NCBI RefSeq assembly: GCF_014385065.1
Contig: NZ_JACRTA010000001.1
Location: forward strand, 558,001 to 622,000
Length of the DNA: 64,000 bases
Direction of reading: 5' to 3'
Source: Lentihominibacter hominis
GTDB lineage: Bacteria > Bacillota > Clostridia > Peptostreptococcales > Anaerovoracaceae
Part shown: piece after piece, positions 44,785-52,164 of the stretch
Numbering within the stretch: the stretch's first letter is position 1
How the letters are laid out: each line of letters starts with the position of its first letter
Notes under the pieces: generated by a model
Told to the model about the DNA's origin: nothing
Database searches by the model: none
Seen by the model: the letters and a program-made list of their open reading frames with translations, nothing else
Position numbers and translations under genes: made by a program

Positions 44785-44792
44785 GATTTTAT

Positions 44793-44823
44793 TTGACTAA
44801 CATTTATTTTCATATGATATAAT
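44793..44823 (+). promoter_or_regulatory. Second promoter, directly before the HdrD-like gene
   Basis: -35 TTGACT (44793-44798) and a perfect -10 TATAAT (44818-44823) with a 19-bp spacer, slightly long. It lies downstream of the terminator, so the gene may be transcribed independently of the upstream RNA. Confidence 0.5.
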
Positions 44824-44852
44824 CAGACTATACAAAATCAAGAGGTGCAAAT

Positions 44853-45662
44853 ATGTGTAATTTTTTCTTCCATGACTGTAATCAAGATATAAAGAAAACA
44901 AAAGAAGATATTCTACTGGCCAAAAAACCTATAAATCTCTTATCAGGAAAAGAATACGAGGCATGCAGCTACGCTTTTCTTCCGGGGTGCCGTCTCTGTG
45001 CAGCTGAACCGGAAATAGTCGTAAAGGCTTACGACTCGCTTCGTTTCCAAAATCCCGATACTGCTATTCTCATACAATACTGCGGTTCCTTGGACATAAA
45101 AGAAAAATGGGAAGAAATGGGAAACCCCACTATAGTTACAGCATGTATGACATGTCTGGATACTCTGAAAAAAAACTATCCGGCTATTACCGTCATTTCT
45201 CTTTACGAGCATCTTCAGGAATTAAAAATAAGCGGAGGCTGTAATTCTGAAAATTATACGATATATGATCCCAGCCAAAGCAGCAGCGATGCGAGATCTG
45301 CGGTTATTGAATTAGCTGAAAATATGGGAGTCACCCTTCATGAAAAAGATAGCGGACGTTTTCCTTACCTGACATACTGCATTGACTGCAGAGATTCATT
45401 AAAAAATCAGGGAAAAGACGCAGTACATATATTAGAGCTCATATATGGAATGGGGAATTCCAATACTCATATGATCCACGAACATCACCATGACCATGAA
45501 AAAGTCAAAGACCAGCCGGAAGAATGCAGTGGCAACTGTACTGAATGCGGACTTCCGTGCGGAGGGTCTTCATCAGAACCCTCACCTTTACCTTCTGAGT
45601 CTGAAAGACTCACCAATATGAAAGAGCTGAAAGACATACTTCTTCAGCTTTTCTGGAATTGA
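44853..45662 (+). CDS. HdrD-like cysteine-rich (CCG-type) protein with His/Cys-rich tail
   Basis: The protein has 269 residues. LPGCRLCAAEPEIVVKAYDS, then ILIQYCGSLD and VTACMTCLDTLKK, follow the pattern of a heterodisulfide reductase CCG domain that binds a non-cubane 4Fe-4S cluster. The first Cys of the CCG pair is Tyr here. A second half has LTYCIDCRDSL. From about residue 205 comes a metal-binding-like tail: HEHHHDHEK, then ECSGNCTECGLPCGG. It is a free-standing protein; usual relatives also carry ferredoxin domains. Its place among molybdenum genes suggests sulfur, selenium or metal handling for the hydroxylase. The function is not known. Confidence 0.75.
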   Translation: MCNFFFHDCNQDIKKTKEDILLAKKPINLLSGKEYEACSYAFLPGCRLCAAEPEIVVKAYDSLRFQNPDTAILIQYCGSLDIKEKWEEMGNPTIVTACMTCLDTLKKNYPAITVISLYEHLQELKISGGCNSENYTIYDPSQSSSDARSAVIELAENMGVTLHEKDSGRFPYLTYCIDCRDSLKNQGKDAVHILELIYGMGNSNTHMIHEHHHDHEKVKDQPEECSGNCTECGLPCGGSSSEPSPLPSESERLTNMKELKDILLQLFWN

Positions 45663-45723
45663 CAGCAATCTCATACTTGCTGTGAATAACAGCAAATTAA
45701 TTCTCATAAAAATAGCAAATTAA

Positions 45724-45759
45724 AAACAATCAATGTTGTTTAAACAACATTGATTGTTT
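45724..45759 (+). terminator. 36-nt perfect palindrome (terminator and/or operator)
   Basis: Two 18-nt arms meet without spacer; the centre is GTTGTTTAAACAAC. It is followed by TTATTTTT, so it can terminate the HdrD-like gene 62 nt upstream. The core TGTTGTT-N2-AACAACA equals the repeat at 44596-44611, so it may also be an operator for modABC. Confidence 0.65.
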
Positions 45760-45776
45760 ATTTTTATGTTAAAATT

Positions 45777-45805
45777 AGTATGAATCTACTATGAAGATTC
45801 ATACT
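45777..45805 (+). promoter_or_regulatory. Inverted repeat in the modABC leader
   Basis: AGTATGAATCT-N7-AGATTCATACT, perfect 11-bp arms, about 37 nt before the modA ATG. It could be an operator or a leader hairpin controlling molybdate uptake. No clear promoter pair was assigned. Confidence 0.5.
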
Positions 45806-45841
45806 TTATCATTTAATAATTATATTATTACAGGAGGAAAT

Positions 45842-46627
45842 ATGAAAAAGATATTAACATTTGCGACAGCTGCTGTTCTTATTATGTCCATGCTTCTTAT
45901 GGCAGGATGCGGCAGCAAAGATGATGACGCAGAAAAACCCGAAGTCACAGTATTGGCTGCAGCAAGCCTGACAGATGCTCTTGATGAAATCATCGAAGAA
46001 TATGAAAAAGACGCAGACTGCACTATCACACCAAGCTATGCAGGCTCGGGAGATCTGGTACAGCAGATCGAAGGCGGAGCTCCTTGCGATATTTTTATTT
46101 CAGCTTCAAAAGCCAATATGGATCAGCTGGAAGAAGGGGATTATATTGATACTGACACAAGGAAAGATCTTCTTTTGAATACTCTTACCCTTATTTCCAC
46201 AATAGAGAAAAAAGATTCCATAACTATGGACAGTTTGACAACTGATGCCGTAGAAACTATAGCTATCGGTGAACCTAATACTGTTCCTGCCGGAAAATAT
46301 GCAAGTCAGGTTTTTGAAAACATGGGAATAACTGATCAGATATCAGGAAAGTTGGTTGAAGCAAAAGATGTACGAGCAGTACTCAACTACGTTGAAGAGG
46401 GTAATGCAGACTGCGGTTTTGTATACAGAACCGATGCCGAAATGATAGATAAAGAAAAAGGTGCTATTATAGGAGATGTTGATGAAAGTCTTCATGACCC
46501 TATCGTATATCCTGCAGCTATACTCAAAGATGCTCCTCAGTCAGAATCGGCAGCAGATTTCTATGATTTCATGCAGAGTGATTTTGCTAAGGAAGTATTC
46601 GAAAAATACGGATTCACAGTAAAATAA
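45842..46627 (+). CDS. modA: Molybdate-binding lipoprotein ModA
   Basis: The protein has 261 residues. A lipoprotein signal MSMLLMAGCGSK sits at the N-terminus (Cys about residue 21). TVLAAASLTDALDEIIEEYE, SYAGSGDLVQQIEGGAPCDIFIS, IGEPNTVPAGKYASQVFE and the ending MQSDFAKEVFEKYGFTV are the ModA family blocks, including the oxyanion-binding Ser residues. The ATG follows AGGAGGAAAT; an upstream in-frame start lacks a ribosome site. It could also bind tungstate. Confidence 0.96.
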   Translation: MKKILTFATAAVLIMSMLLMAGCGSKDDDAEKPEVTVLAAASLTDALDEIIEEYEKDADCTITPSYAGSGDLVQQIEGGAPCDIFISASKANMDQLEEGDYIDTDTRKDLLLNTLTLISTIEKKDSITMDSLTTDAVETIAIGEPNTVPAGKYASQVFENMGITDQISGKLVEAKDVRAVLNYVEEGNADCGFVYRTDAEMIDKEKGAIIGDVDESLHDPIVYPAAILKDAPQSESAADFYDFMQSDFAKEVFEKYGFTVK

Positions 46628-46674
46628 CTTATATCAATATAACAAACTAAAAGGTAGTAAGGTAAATAACAATT

Positions 46675-47343
46675 ATGTTTGAACCAATTATTTTATCCGT
46701 AAAAGTTGCTCTTATTGCGACAGTAATCGCCTTTTTTCTGGGAGTCTTCTTTGCCTACCTGCTTACAAAGAGAAAAGTTCCGGGTAAGAACATCTGGGAA
46801 ACCATACTTATCCTTCCCATGATTCTTCCCCCATCGATAGTAGGTTATCTGCTTTTAAAAGTTTTCGGAAAGAGAGGCCCTATTGGGGCCTTTCTTCTGG
46901 ATACATTCGGAGTACAGGTAGTATTCACATGGGTAGCTTGTGTTATAGCCGCTTCAGTAGTGGCCCTACCCCTCATGTATCAAAATGCCAAGGGTGCCTT
47001 TCAAAGTGTGGATCACAGCTATGAGCTGGCTGCAAAGACTTTGGGAAGCAGCCCTTTTAAAGTATTCAGAACCGTCACATTTCCTTTGTCCGGACCCGGT
47101 ATCGTCAGTGGTATTGTACTTACTTTCGCCAGAGCCTTGGGTGAATTCGGAGCCACTCTAATGCTCGCAGGAAATATACCGGGCAAAACTCAAACCATAC
47201 CAACAGCTATATATTATGCTGTAGTAGTAGGAAAAGATGAAAAGGCATCTGCTCTCGTGGCCATAATGGTAGTATTCAGTTTTGCTCTTGTCTTTGGCCT
47301 TAATATGTGGCTGAAAAAGAAAAATCATAAAGGAGGCTGGTGA
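46675..47343 (+). CDS. modB: Molybdate ABC transporter permease ModB
   Basis: The protein has 222 residues with five membrane segments. The permease loop EAA-type motif is YELAAKTLGSSPFKVFRTVT, and ALGEFGATLMLAGNIPGKTQTI is specific to the ModB/CysT group. It follows modA by 47 nt and precedes modC with near overlap. Confidence 0.96.
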   Translation: MFEPIILSVKVALIATVIAFFLGVFFAYLLTKRKVPGKNIWETILILPMILPPSIVGYLLLKVFGKRGPIGAFLLDTFGVQVVFTWVACVIAASVVALPLMYQNAKGAFQSVDHSYELAAKTLGSSPFKVFRTVTFPLSGPGIVSGIVLTFARALGEFGATLMLAGNIPGKTQTIPTAIYYAVVVGKDEKASALVAIMVVFSFALVFGLNMWLKKKNHKGGW

Positions 47344-47345
47344 TC

Positions 47346-48005
47346 ATGGGAGTCTCATTCAAACTGTTTAAAAAACTAAATTACTTTGATCTGGATGTAG
47401 AATTTTCTATAGAAAATGAGCTTCTTGTAATAGAGGGATCTTCCGGTGCCGGTAAAACCACGATACTCAATTGTCTTGCAGGCATTGTCACTGCCGACGA
47501 AGGAAAGATCACTATTGACGAAAAAGTTCTTTTCAGTCATACTGATAAAGTAAATATCCCTGCAGAAAAAAGAAATATAGGCTATCTTTTTCAGAACTAC
47601 GCTTTGTTCCCTAATATGACCGTGAAACAAAATATACTGTATGGACTTAAAAATAAACGCGAATATAAAAAAAAGGCTACCAGAAAAGAGCTTCTCGAGT
47701 ATGCCGGTTATATGATGGAGACCCTTGGTCTTTCACATCTGGCTGACAAAAACTCAAATGCTATATCGGGCGGAGAAAAGCAACGTGTTGCTCTTGCCAG
47801 AGCTATGGTGACAAGGCCGTCGCTGCTTCTTCTTGACGAACCTTTTTCTGCACTGGACGAAAATACAAAGAGCAAAATATATGATGAGTTCAGAGATTTT
47901 AAAGAATCTCTCAATATTCCCACTATACTTATAACTCATAATCACCGCGAAACTCAACTCTTCGCTGATAAGAATATAACGTTAAAGGAAGGCAGGATAC
48001 TCTAA
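47346..48005 (+). CDS. modC: Molybdate ABC transporter ATPase ModC (short form)
   Basis: The protein has 219 residues. Walker A GSSGAGKTTILNCLAG, signature ISGGEKQRVALARAM, Walker B LLLLDEPFSALD and the switch His in LITHNHRETQ are present. The C-terminal TOBE (molybdate-sensing) domain of long ModC proteins is missing, so this transporter may not be inhibited by molybdate in the same way. The ATG lies 9 nt after GGAGG; a GTG two codons upstream overlaps the modB stop. Confidence 0.95.
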   Translation: MGVSFKLFKKLNYFDLDVEFSIENELLVIEGSSGAGKTTILNCLAGIVTADEGKITIDEKVLFSHTDKVNIPAEKRNIGYLFQNYALFPNMTVKQNILYGLKNKREYKKKATRKELLEYAGYMMETLGLSHLADKNSNAISGGEKQRVALARAMVTRPSLLLLDEPFSALDENTKSKIYDEFRDFKESLNIPTILITHNHRETQLFADKNITLKEGRIL

Positions 48006-49024
48006 TGAAAGAAGTTGCTGTAAATCAGGCTGTAGGAACTGTGCTGGCCCATGATTTGACCCAGATAATCCCCGGTCAGTATAAAGGTCCCAAATTTAAA
48101 AAAGGACATATTATTACTGAAGACGACATACCTATTCTCTTATCTATGGGTAAAAAGCACCTGTTTGTTCTTGAAAAAAACGATACAGATGTACATGAAA
48201 ATGAAGCTGCATACAGAATAGCTTCGAAGGCGGCAGGGGAAGGAATAGACCTTACGGAACCTTCGGAAGGAAAAATAGAGCTCAAAGCGGCTGTTGACGG
48301 TCTTCTGAAAATAGACAAAGAAAAACTTTTTCAATTAGTCTCTCAAGATGAAATAATGTTTGCCACCATACATGAGAACATCGTAGTAAGAAAAGGAGAA
48401 AAACTGGCTGGGACAAGAATAATCCCTCTTTTCGTATCAGAAGATATTCTCTGCAAAGCCGAAGCTATATTAGCCGGGGAACCTATTATAAAAATCATAC
48501 CTCTCAAAGAAATGCGCGTTGGCGTTGTAACCACCGGAAGTGAAGTATATAATGGTATAATAGAAGATGCTTTCGGACCTGTACTTATAAAAAAATTCGG
48601 ACATCTGGGAAGCAAGGTGGAAAAGCAGCTTTTTGCTGATGACGATGAAAAAATGATCGCTGACTGCATAAATCAGCTTATAAAAGAAGGAATGGACATC
48701 ATCGGTATAACAGGCGGTATGTCAGTTGATCCTGATGACAGAACACCTGCGGGAATAAGACGGGCAGGTGGGGAAGTTATCAGTTATGGAGCCCCTGTTC
48801 TCCCCGGAGCCATGTTTATGCTTTCATATATAAACGATATACCTGTTGTGGGTCTTCCGGGATGTGTAATGTACAGCCGTACCAGCATCTTTGATCTGAT
48901 CGTGCCCAGACTTTTGGCAGGCGAGCGCATAACCAAGCAGGATATAAACAAACTGGCTCACGGCGGTCTGTGCCTTAACTGTAAAGTATGTACATTCCCT
49001 GTATGTGGATTTGGTAAAGTTTAA
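48005..49024 (+). CDS. Molybdopterin-binding protein, MoeA/MogA-like, with C-terminal Cys cluster
   Basis: The protein has 339 residues. The MoCF-type domain (about 170-300) has VGVVTTGSEVYNG, IGITGGMSVDPDDRTPAGIR and GAPVLPGAMFMLSYIND, ending LPGCVMYS. The N-terminal part resembles MoeA domain I/II only loosely (AVGTVLAHDLTQIIPGQYKG). The end CLNCKVCTFPVCGFGKV has four Cys, absent from MoeA. Such proteins accompany molybdenum hydroxylase genes of Clostridia. It overlaps the modC stop (TAATG), so it belongs to the mod operon. Confidence 0.88.
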   Translation: MKEVAVNQAVGTVLAHDLTQIIPGQYKGPKFKKGHIITEDDIPILLSMGKKHLFVLEKNDTDVHENEAAYRIASKAAGEGIDLTEPSEGKIELKAAVDGLLKIDKEKLFQLVSQDEIMFATIHENIVVRKGEKLAGTRIIPLFVSEDILCKAEAILAGEPIIKIIPLKEMRVGVVTTGSEVYNGIIEDAFGPVLIKKFGHLGSKVEKQLFADDDEKMIADCINQLIKEGMDIIGITGGMSVDPDDRTPAGIRRAGGEVISYGAPVLPGAMFMLSYINDIPVVGLPGCVMYSRTSIFDLIVPRLLAGERITKQDINKLAHGGLCLNCKVCTFPVCGFGKV

Positions 49025-49030
49025 TAATTA

Positions 49031-49080
49031 AAGAAGCTATCGAAATGGCGAAAATCTGCGCCAATTCGATAGCTTCTTTT
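49031..49080 (+). terminator. Terminator of the modABC operon
   Basis: AAGAAGCTATCGAA pairs with TTCGATAGCTTCTT, with an inner TGGCG/CGCCA stem, followed by TTTT. It starts 6 nt after the stop codon. Confidence 0.9.
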
Positions 49081-49115
49081 ATGTGTGCTCTTTTATGATA
49101 GATGTTTTTTATTAT

Positions 49116-49412
49116 CTACATACTGACAGGTTCGGCTCCATGTTGCTGAAGTATATTTGTCAGTGCCGAAGCGCTGCTGCTATGCGCTCTGGCTATCTGA
49201 ATTTTATTTCTTTTAGCCTCGTTCACGGCACTCTTAACCATCTTATGCGACACTGTATTGGTCAACAATATCATAAGATCAGGCGTACCGAGATTTTTTT
49301 TGAATCCGCTCCGTTCTTTGACAAAAACTTTGGCATTACATCCATGCTTCTCACATATTTCTTCATACTGACGGACCATCCTCTCATGTCCGCCTATAAT
49401 TACAACGCTCAT
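49116..49412 (-). CDS. DUF2325 family protein
   Basis: The protein has 98 residues. MSVVIIGGHERMVRQYEEIC, DLMILLTNTVSHKMVKSAVN and RAHSSSASALTNIL are the DUF2325 (PF10087) pattern, a small Rossmann-like fold with a conserved His and Ser-rich loop. Its function is unknown. Members are often near metal or iron transport genes, and here it is convergent with the mod operon. A long structured leader precedes it. Confidence 0.87.
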   Translation of the reverse strand: MSVVIIGGHERMVRQYEEICEKHGCNAKVFVKERSGFKKNLGTPDLMILLTNTVSHKMVKSAVNEAKRNKIQIARAHSSSASALTNILQQHGAEPVSM

Positions 49413-49570
49413 TGTATCCTCCCATCCTTAACCTCTTGTTTTTTATGTCATTTAGTTAGTTTTTACTAACCTATTTTTTTAAATATATGGGTATGATTTT
49501 AATATACCCATATATACGCCTTTTGTTATTAAATTATTTAGGGGTTTTAAGTTATTATTAACTAACTTGT
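49413..49570 (-). promoter_or_regulatory. Long structured leader of the DUF2325 gene
   Basis: A 5' untranslated region of about 160 nt. It has a hairpin with 12-bp arms and a 9-nt loop around GGGTAT/ATACCC (49483-49515), and GTTAGT-TTTT-ACTAAC (49455-49470). An AGTTAGT copy near the transcript start can pair with the ACTAACT of the last hairpin, so alternative folds are possible. No known riboswitch was recognised. Confidence 0.45.
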
Positions 49571-49575
49571 TTATT

Positions 49576-49604
49576 ATAATACTATAAGTTTAAAATTTTG
49601 TCAA
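49576..49604 (-). promoter_or_regulatory. Promoter of the DUF2325 gene
   Basis: Minus strand -35 TTGACA (49599-49604), 17-bp spacer, -10 TATTAT (49576-49581), directly after the alcohol dehydrogenase stop codon. Confidence 0.65.
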
Positions 49605-49622
49605 TAAATTTGGCAATAAAAG

Positions 49623-50861
49623 TTATATGAAATCTGCATGAATACTATTATCTAACATGACCTTCCTTATAACCGCAATGATCTGATTTTTACCAAATAC
49701 CTTTGGTACAGGATAGAGCGGATTAGCCTCTTCAAGAGCCCATCGCACGATGATTTGTATATCCTTTTCCTTAATACAGTCAAAACCGGAAGGAATTGAC
49801 ATCTTCCGATTCACAGACTCAATCCAATTTATAAAAAGCTGTGATTTTTCACTTACCGGAATCTCACAGTCCGTTGAAAGCCCACAGATATCCGACAAAT
49901 CAGCAAGCTTTTTCTCAGCGTTTTTTCCATATGCCCTCATTACATGCGGAAGTAATATAGCCATTGTTTTTCCATGAGGGATTTTATACAATCCTCCAAT
50001 AGCATGACCAATAGCATGCACATATCCAACACAGCCCCTTGTGAAAGCCCTTCCGGCGTAAAAAGCCGCTGTCTGCATATTTTTTCTGTAAAATAAATTT
50101 GTCCCGTCTGAGTACGCCCCGAGAATATTGTCATGTATCAATTTTACAGACCGCTGCGCCATATGATCCTCCAAATCAGTATTATAACTGCTGTTTGTAT
50201 AAGCCTCCACTGCATGACATAACGCATCCATACCTGTATAAGCTGTTATGTCCGGGGGCAGACCTATGGTTAATGATGCATCAAAAACACATATATGTGG
50301 TATTATAGAAACATCGTTTATCGACTTTTTTCGATTTGTTTTTCTGTCAGTGATCACAGCCGCCATTGTGGTTTCCGATCCGGTACCTGCAGTAGTCGGT
50401 ACAGCCCACATTATAGGAACACGTTTTCTGGAATGCACTCTCAGTATCCCTTGCAACTTTTTTACTGATTTTGAAGGTCTTGCTATGCGAGCTGCAATAG
50501 CTTTACCGCAATCCATAGGAGAACCGCCCCCAAACAAAACTATTCCCTGGCCGTCTATCTGATTATACAACTTCACACCATCTTCAACCTGTGCGTCAGT
50601 AGGGTCAGGAGTAATTCTATCAAAGACCTGATACATTATACCCATATGAGCCATATTTTCCAGCATAGACAAAGGAAGGCCTCTTTTTAGCATATGTGGC
50701 CCCATTACTACCAAAACCCTATTTATATCCCTTTTCTTCATATCTGAGATCAATTCACTGCCGCTCACACTGCCTTCTATGATTTCAGGAGTATACCACG
50801 GCAGCATATACATAGCGACCTTCATAAATACCTGAAACACTCTGCATAATATCTTATACAT
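49623..50861 (-). CDS. Iron-containing (group III) alcohol dehydrogenase
   Basis: The protein has 412 residues. The NAD-binding region has VVMGPHMLKRGLPLSML and IVLFGGGSPMDCGKAIAAR. The metal ligands lie in MDALCHAVEAYTN and YVHAIGHAIGGLYKIPHGKT. These oxidise or reduce alcohols and aldehydes, commonly in fermentation. The ATG was taken 8 nt after GAGG; an upstream frame of 12 codons lacks a site. No terminator was seen between it and the DUF2325 promoter. Substrate unknown. Confidence 0.92.
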   Translation of the reverse strand: MYKILCRVFQVFMKVAMYMLPWYTPEIIEGSVSGSELISDMKKRDINRVLVVMGPHMLKRGLPLSMLENMAHMGIMYQVFDRITPDPTDAQVEDGVKLYNQIDGQGIVLFGGGSPMDCGKAIAARIARPSKSVKKLQGILRVHSRKRVPIMWAVPTTAGTGSETTMAAVITDRKTNRKKSINDVSIIPHICVFDASLTIGLPPDITAYTGMDALCHAVEAYTNSSYNTDLEDHMAQRSVKLIHDNILGAYSDGTNLFYRKNMQTAAFYAGRAFTRGCVGYVHAIGHAIGGLYKIPHGKTMAILLPHVMRAYGKNAEKKLADLSDICGLSTDCEIPVSEKSQLFINWIESVNRKMSIPSGFDCIKEKDIQIIVRWALEEANPLYPVPKVFGKNQIIAVIRKVMLDNSIHADFI

Positions 50862-50925
50862 GTCATTTTCCTCTTTATCCGGTTTTCTAAATATCAAAAA
50901 GTCATTATTTCATTATATGATAATC

Positions 50926-50972
50926 AAAAAGAGGCTCTGCATTAAGTTATTTTCCTTAATACAACAGCCTCA
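50926..50972 (-). terminator. Terminator of the NlpC/P60 gene
   Basis: Minus strand GAGGCT...AGCCTC with an inner TATTAAG/CTTAATG stem, ending CTTTTTG, about 23 nt after the stop codon. Confidence 0.85.
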
Positions 50973-50994
50973 CTATTGCTATCTATTCAGATTA

Positions 50995-52020
50995 CTATTC
51001 AATAATCCTTCTTACCGCAGTAATTGCGCCATAACTCTTAGCTGTGGAAACAATTATTCCTTTTCTGGAATTGGCCGCATGCACTATGTTTCCTCCTCCT
51101 ATATAAATACCTATATGCCCTGAATAACAGATGAGATCTCCCGGCTGTGCTTCGCTATAAGAAACACCTTTTCCGCAATGTGACTGAGGACCTACCGTTC
51201 TGGGCAGCGATATGCCGAACTTTGCATATACACTCTGCACGAATCCGGAACAATCGGCCCCGTTAGTAAGGCTCGTTCCTCCGTATTTATAAGGATTTCC
51301 AACGAATTGCAAAGCAAAATTTGCTACTGTTACGCCATTTCCGCTTCCCATAACCTTTCCGCCGTAATCAGTTCTTACAGTATCTTTAGGCCGTTCTTTT
51401 ATTCCCTTATAAACTACAGTATCTACCGATTCATTGATAAGAGCTGTGTCAACTACTTGTGATGTGAGAACCGCACCATTGACACTGGTAACCTGATTGG
51501 TAACGATCTGATCACCGTCTGATCCTTCACTCTTGACTTTACTCTGACCTTTATAAAGATCTTCACTGTCCTCATATGTCGTTTCCGACTCAACTGACTG
51601 AACAGAACCTATTTCAGCATTTATAGTAACCGAAAAAAGAGGTTCGTCTGTATTATTCTGTTCAAGGATATAATCCACAGCTTCTTCCTCTGTAAGAACC
51701 ATTGGCGACTCTTCTCCACGCTTAAGATTCTTATCATCGGTACTCAGCTTCTTATCGACTGTAACCGAATTGACCTGTGCGCCGTCAGGAGTATATTCTT
51801 TAAGAACAGTTTCTATAACCCGTTCCGCTGTCTCAGAATCCTCAACCAGAAACAGTTCTTCATCTCCGGCCTTCACAACATATGGGTCTTCTACCTTTGT
51901 TCCGTCCGCATAAACAGCATAAGGTTTAGTAAAATTCAGAACGACCACCGATGCAATCGCCAGAATTACAACTGCCGCTCCAATAAGAACTTTTTTGTAA
52001 TTCTTCAAACTTGTAATCAT
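50995..52020 (-). CDS. Membrane-anchored NlpC/P60 hydrolase with G5-like domain
   Basis: The protein has 341 residues. A signal or anchor helix (VLIGAAVVILAIASVVVLNF) is followed by a region up to about residue 125, a G5-like domain (about 130-205: FSVTINAEIGSV, ending VDTVVYKG) and a C-terminal NlpC/P60 domain. The catalytic triad is visible: Cys in NGADCSGFVQ, His in SGHIGIYIGG and His in IVHAANS. It should cleave peptidoglycan stem peptides outside the membrane. It lies at the end of the glnA-serS-aminotransferase group but has its own upstream region with a TATAAT. Confidence 0.92.
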   Translation of the reverse strand: MITSLKNYKKVLIGAAVVILAIASVVVLNFTKPYAVYADGTKVEDPYVVKAGDEELFLVEDSETAERVIETVLKEYTPDGAQVNSVTVDKKLSTDDKNLKRGEESPMVLTEEEAVDYILEQNNTDEPLFSVTINAEIGSVQSVESETTYEDSEDLYKGQSKVKSEGSDGDQIVTNQVTSVNGAVLTSQVVDTALINESVDTVVYKGIKERPKDTVRTDYGGKVMGSGNGVTVANFALQFVGNPYKYGGTSLTNGADCSGFVQSVYAKFGISLPRTVGPQSHCGKGVSYSEAQPGDLICYSGHIGIYIGGGNIVHAANSRKGIIVSTAKSYGAITAVRRIIE

Positions 52021-52118
52021 AGTTCCGCCTTTGTTAATATCATCATCTTACTACAACATAACACTGGTTTATTATACCTTAACAGAGGCTTGCTTTAAAC
52101 CCGGATGCAGGCATCTTC

Positions 52119-52138
52119 ACATAAACTTCAATTTATGT
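52119..52138. promoter_or_regulatory. Inverted repeat ACATAAA-N6-TTTATGT
   Basis: Perfect 7-bp arms 27 nt after the aminotransferase stop, upstream of the NlpC/P60 gene. The same repeat with the same spacing occurs at 20768-20787. It may be an operator or a weak terminator stem. Confidence 0.4.
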
Positions 52139-52164
52139 TCTCTGCGGAATATATGTTCAGTTCA

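Noticed and set aside
44640..44790. Moco riboswitch
   Set aside because: The context is tempting and a GCCGCC segment is present, but the conserved blocks and tetraloop/receptor layout of the family could not be matched by eye; kept as an unassigned structured RNA.
43797..49024. Selenocysteine (SECIS/UGA) in the molybdenum cluster
   Set aside because: No in-frame UGA interrupts the molybdenum genes; selenium dependence of the absent hydroxylase cannot be judged here.
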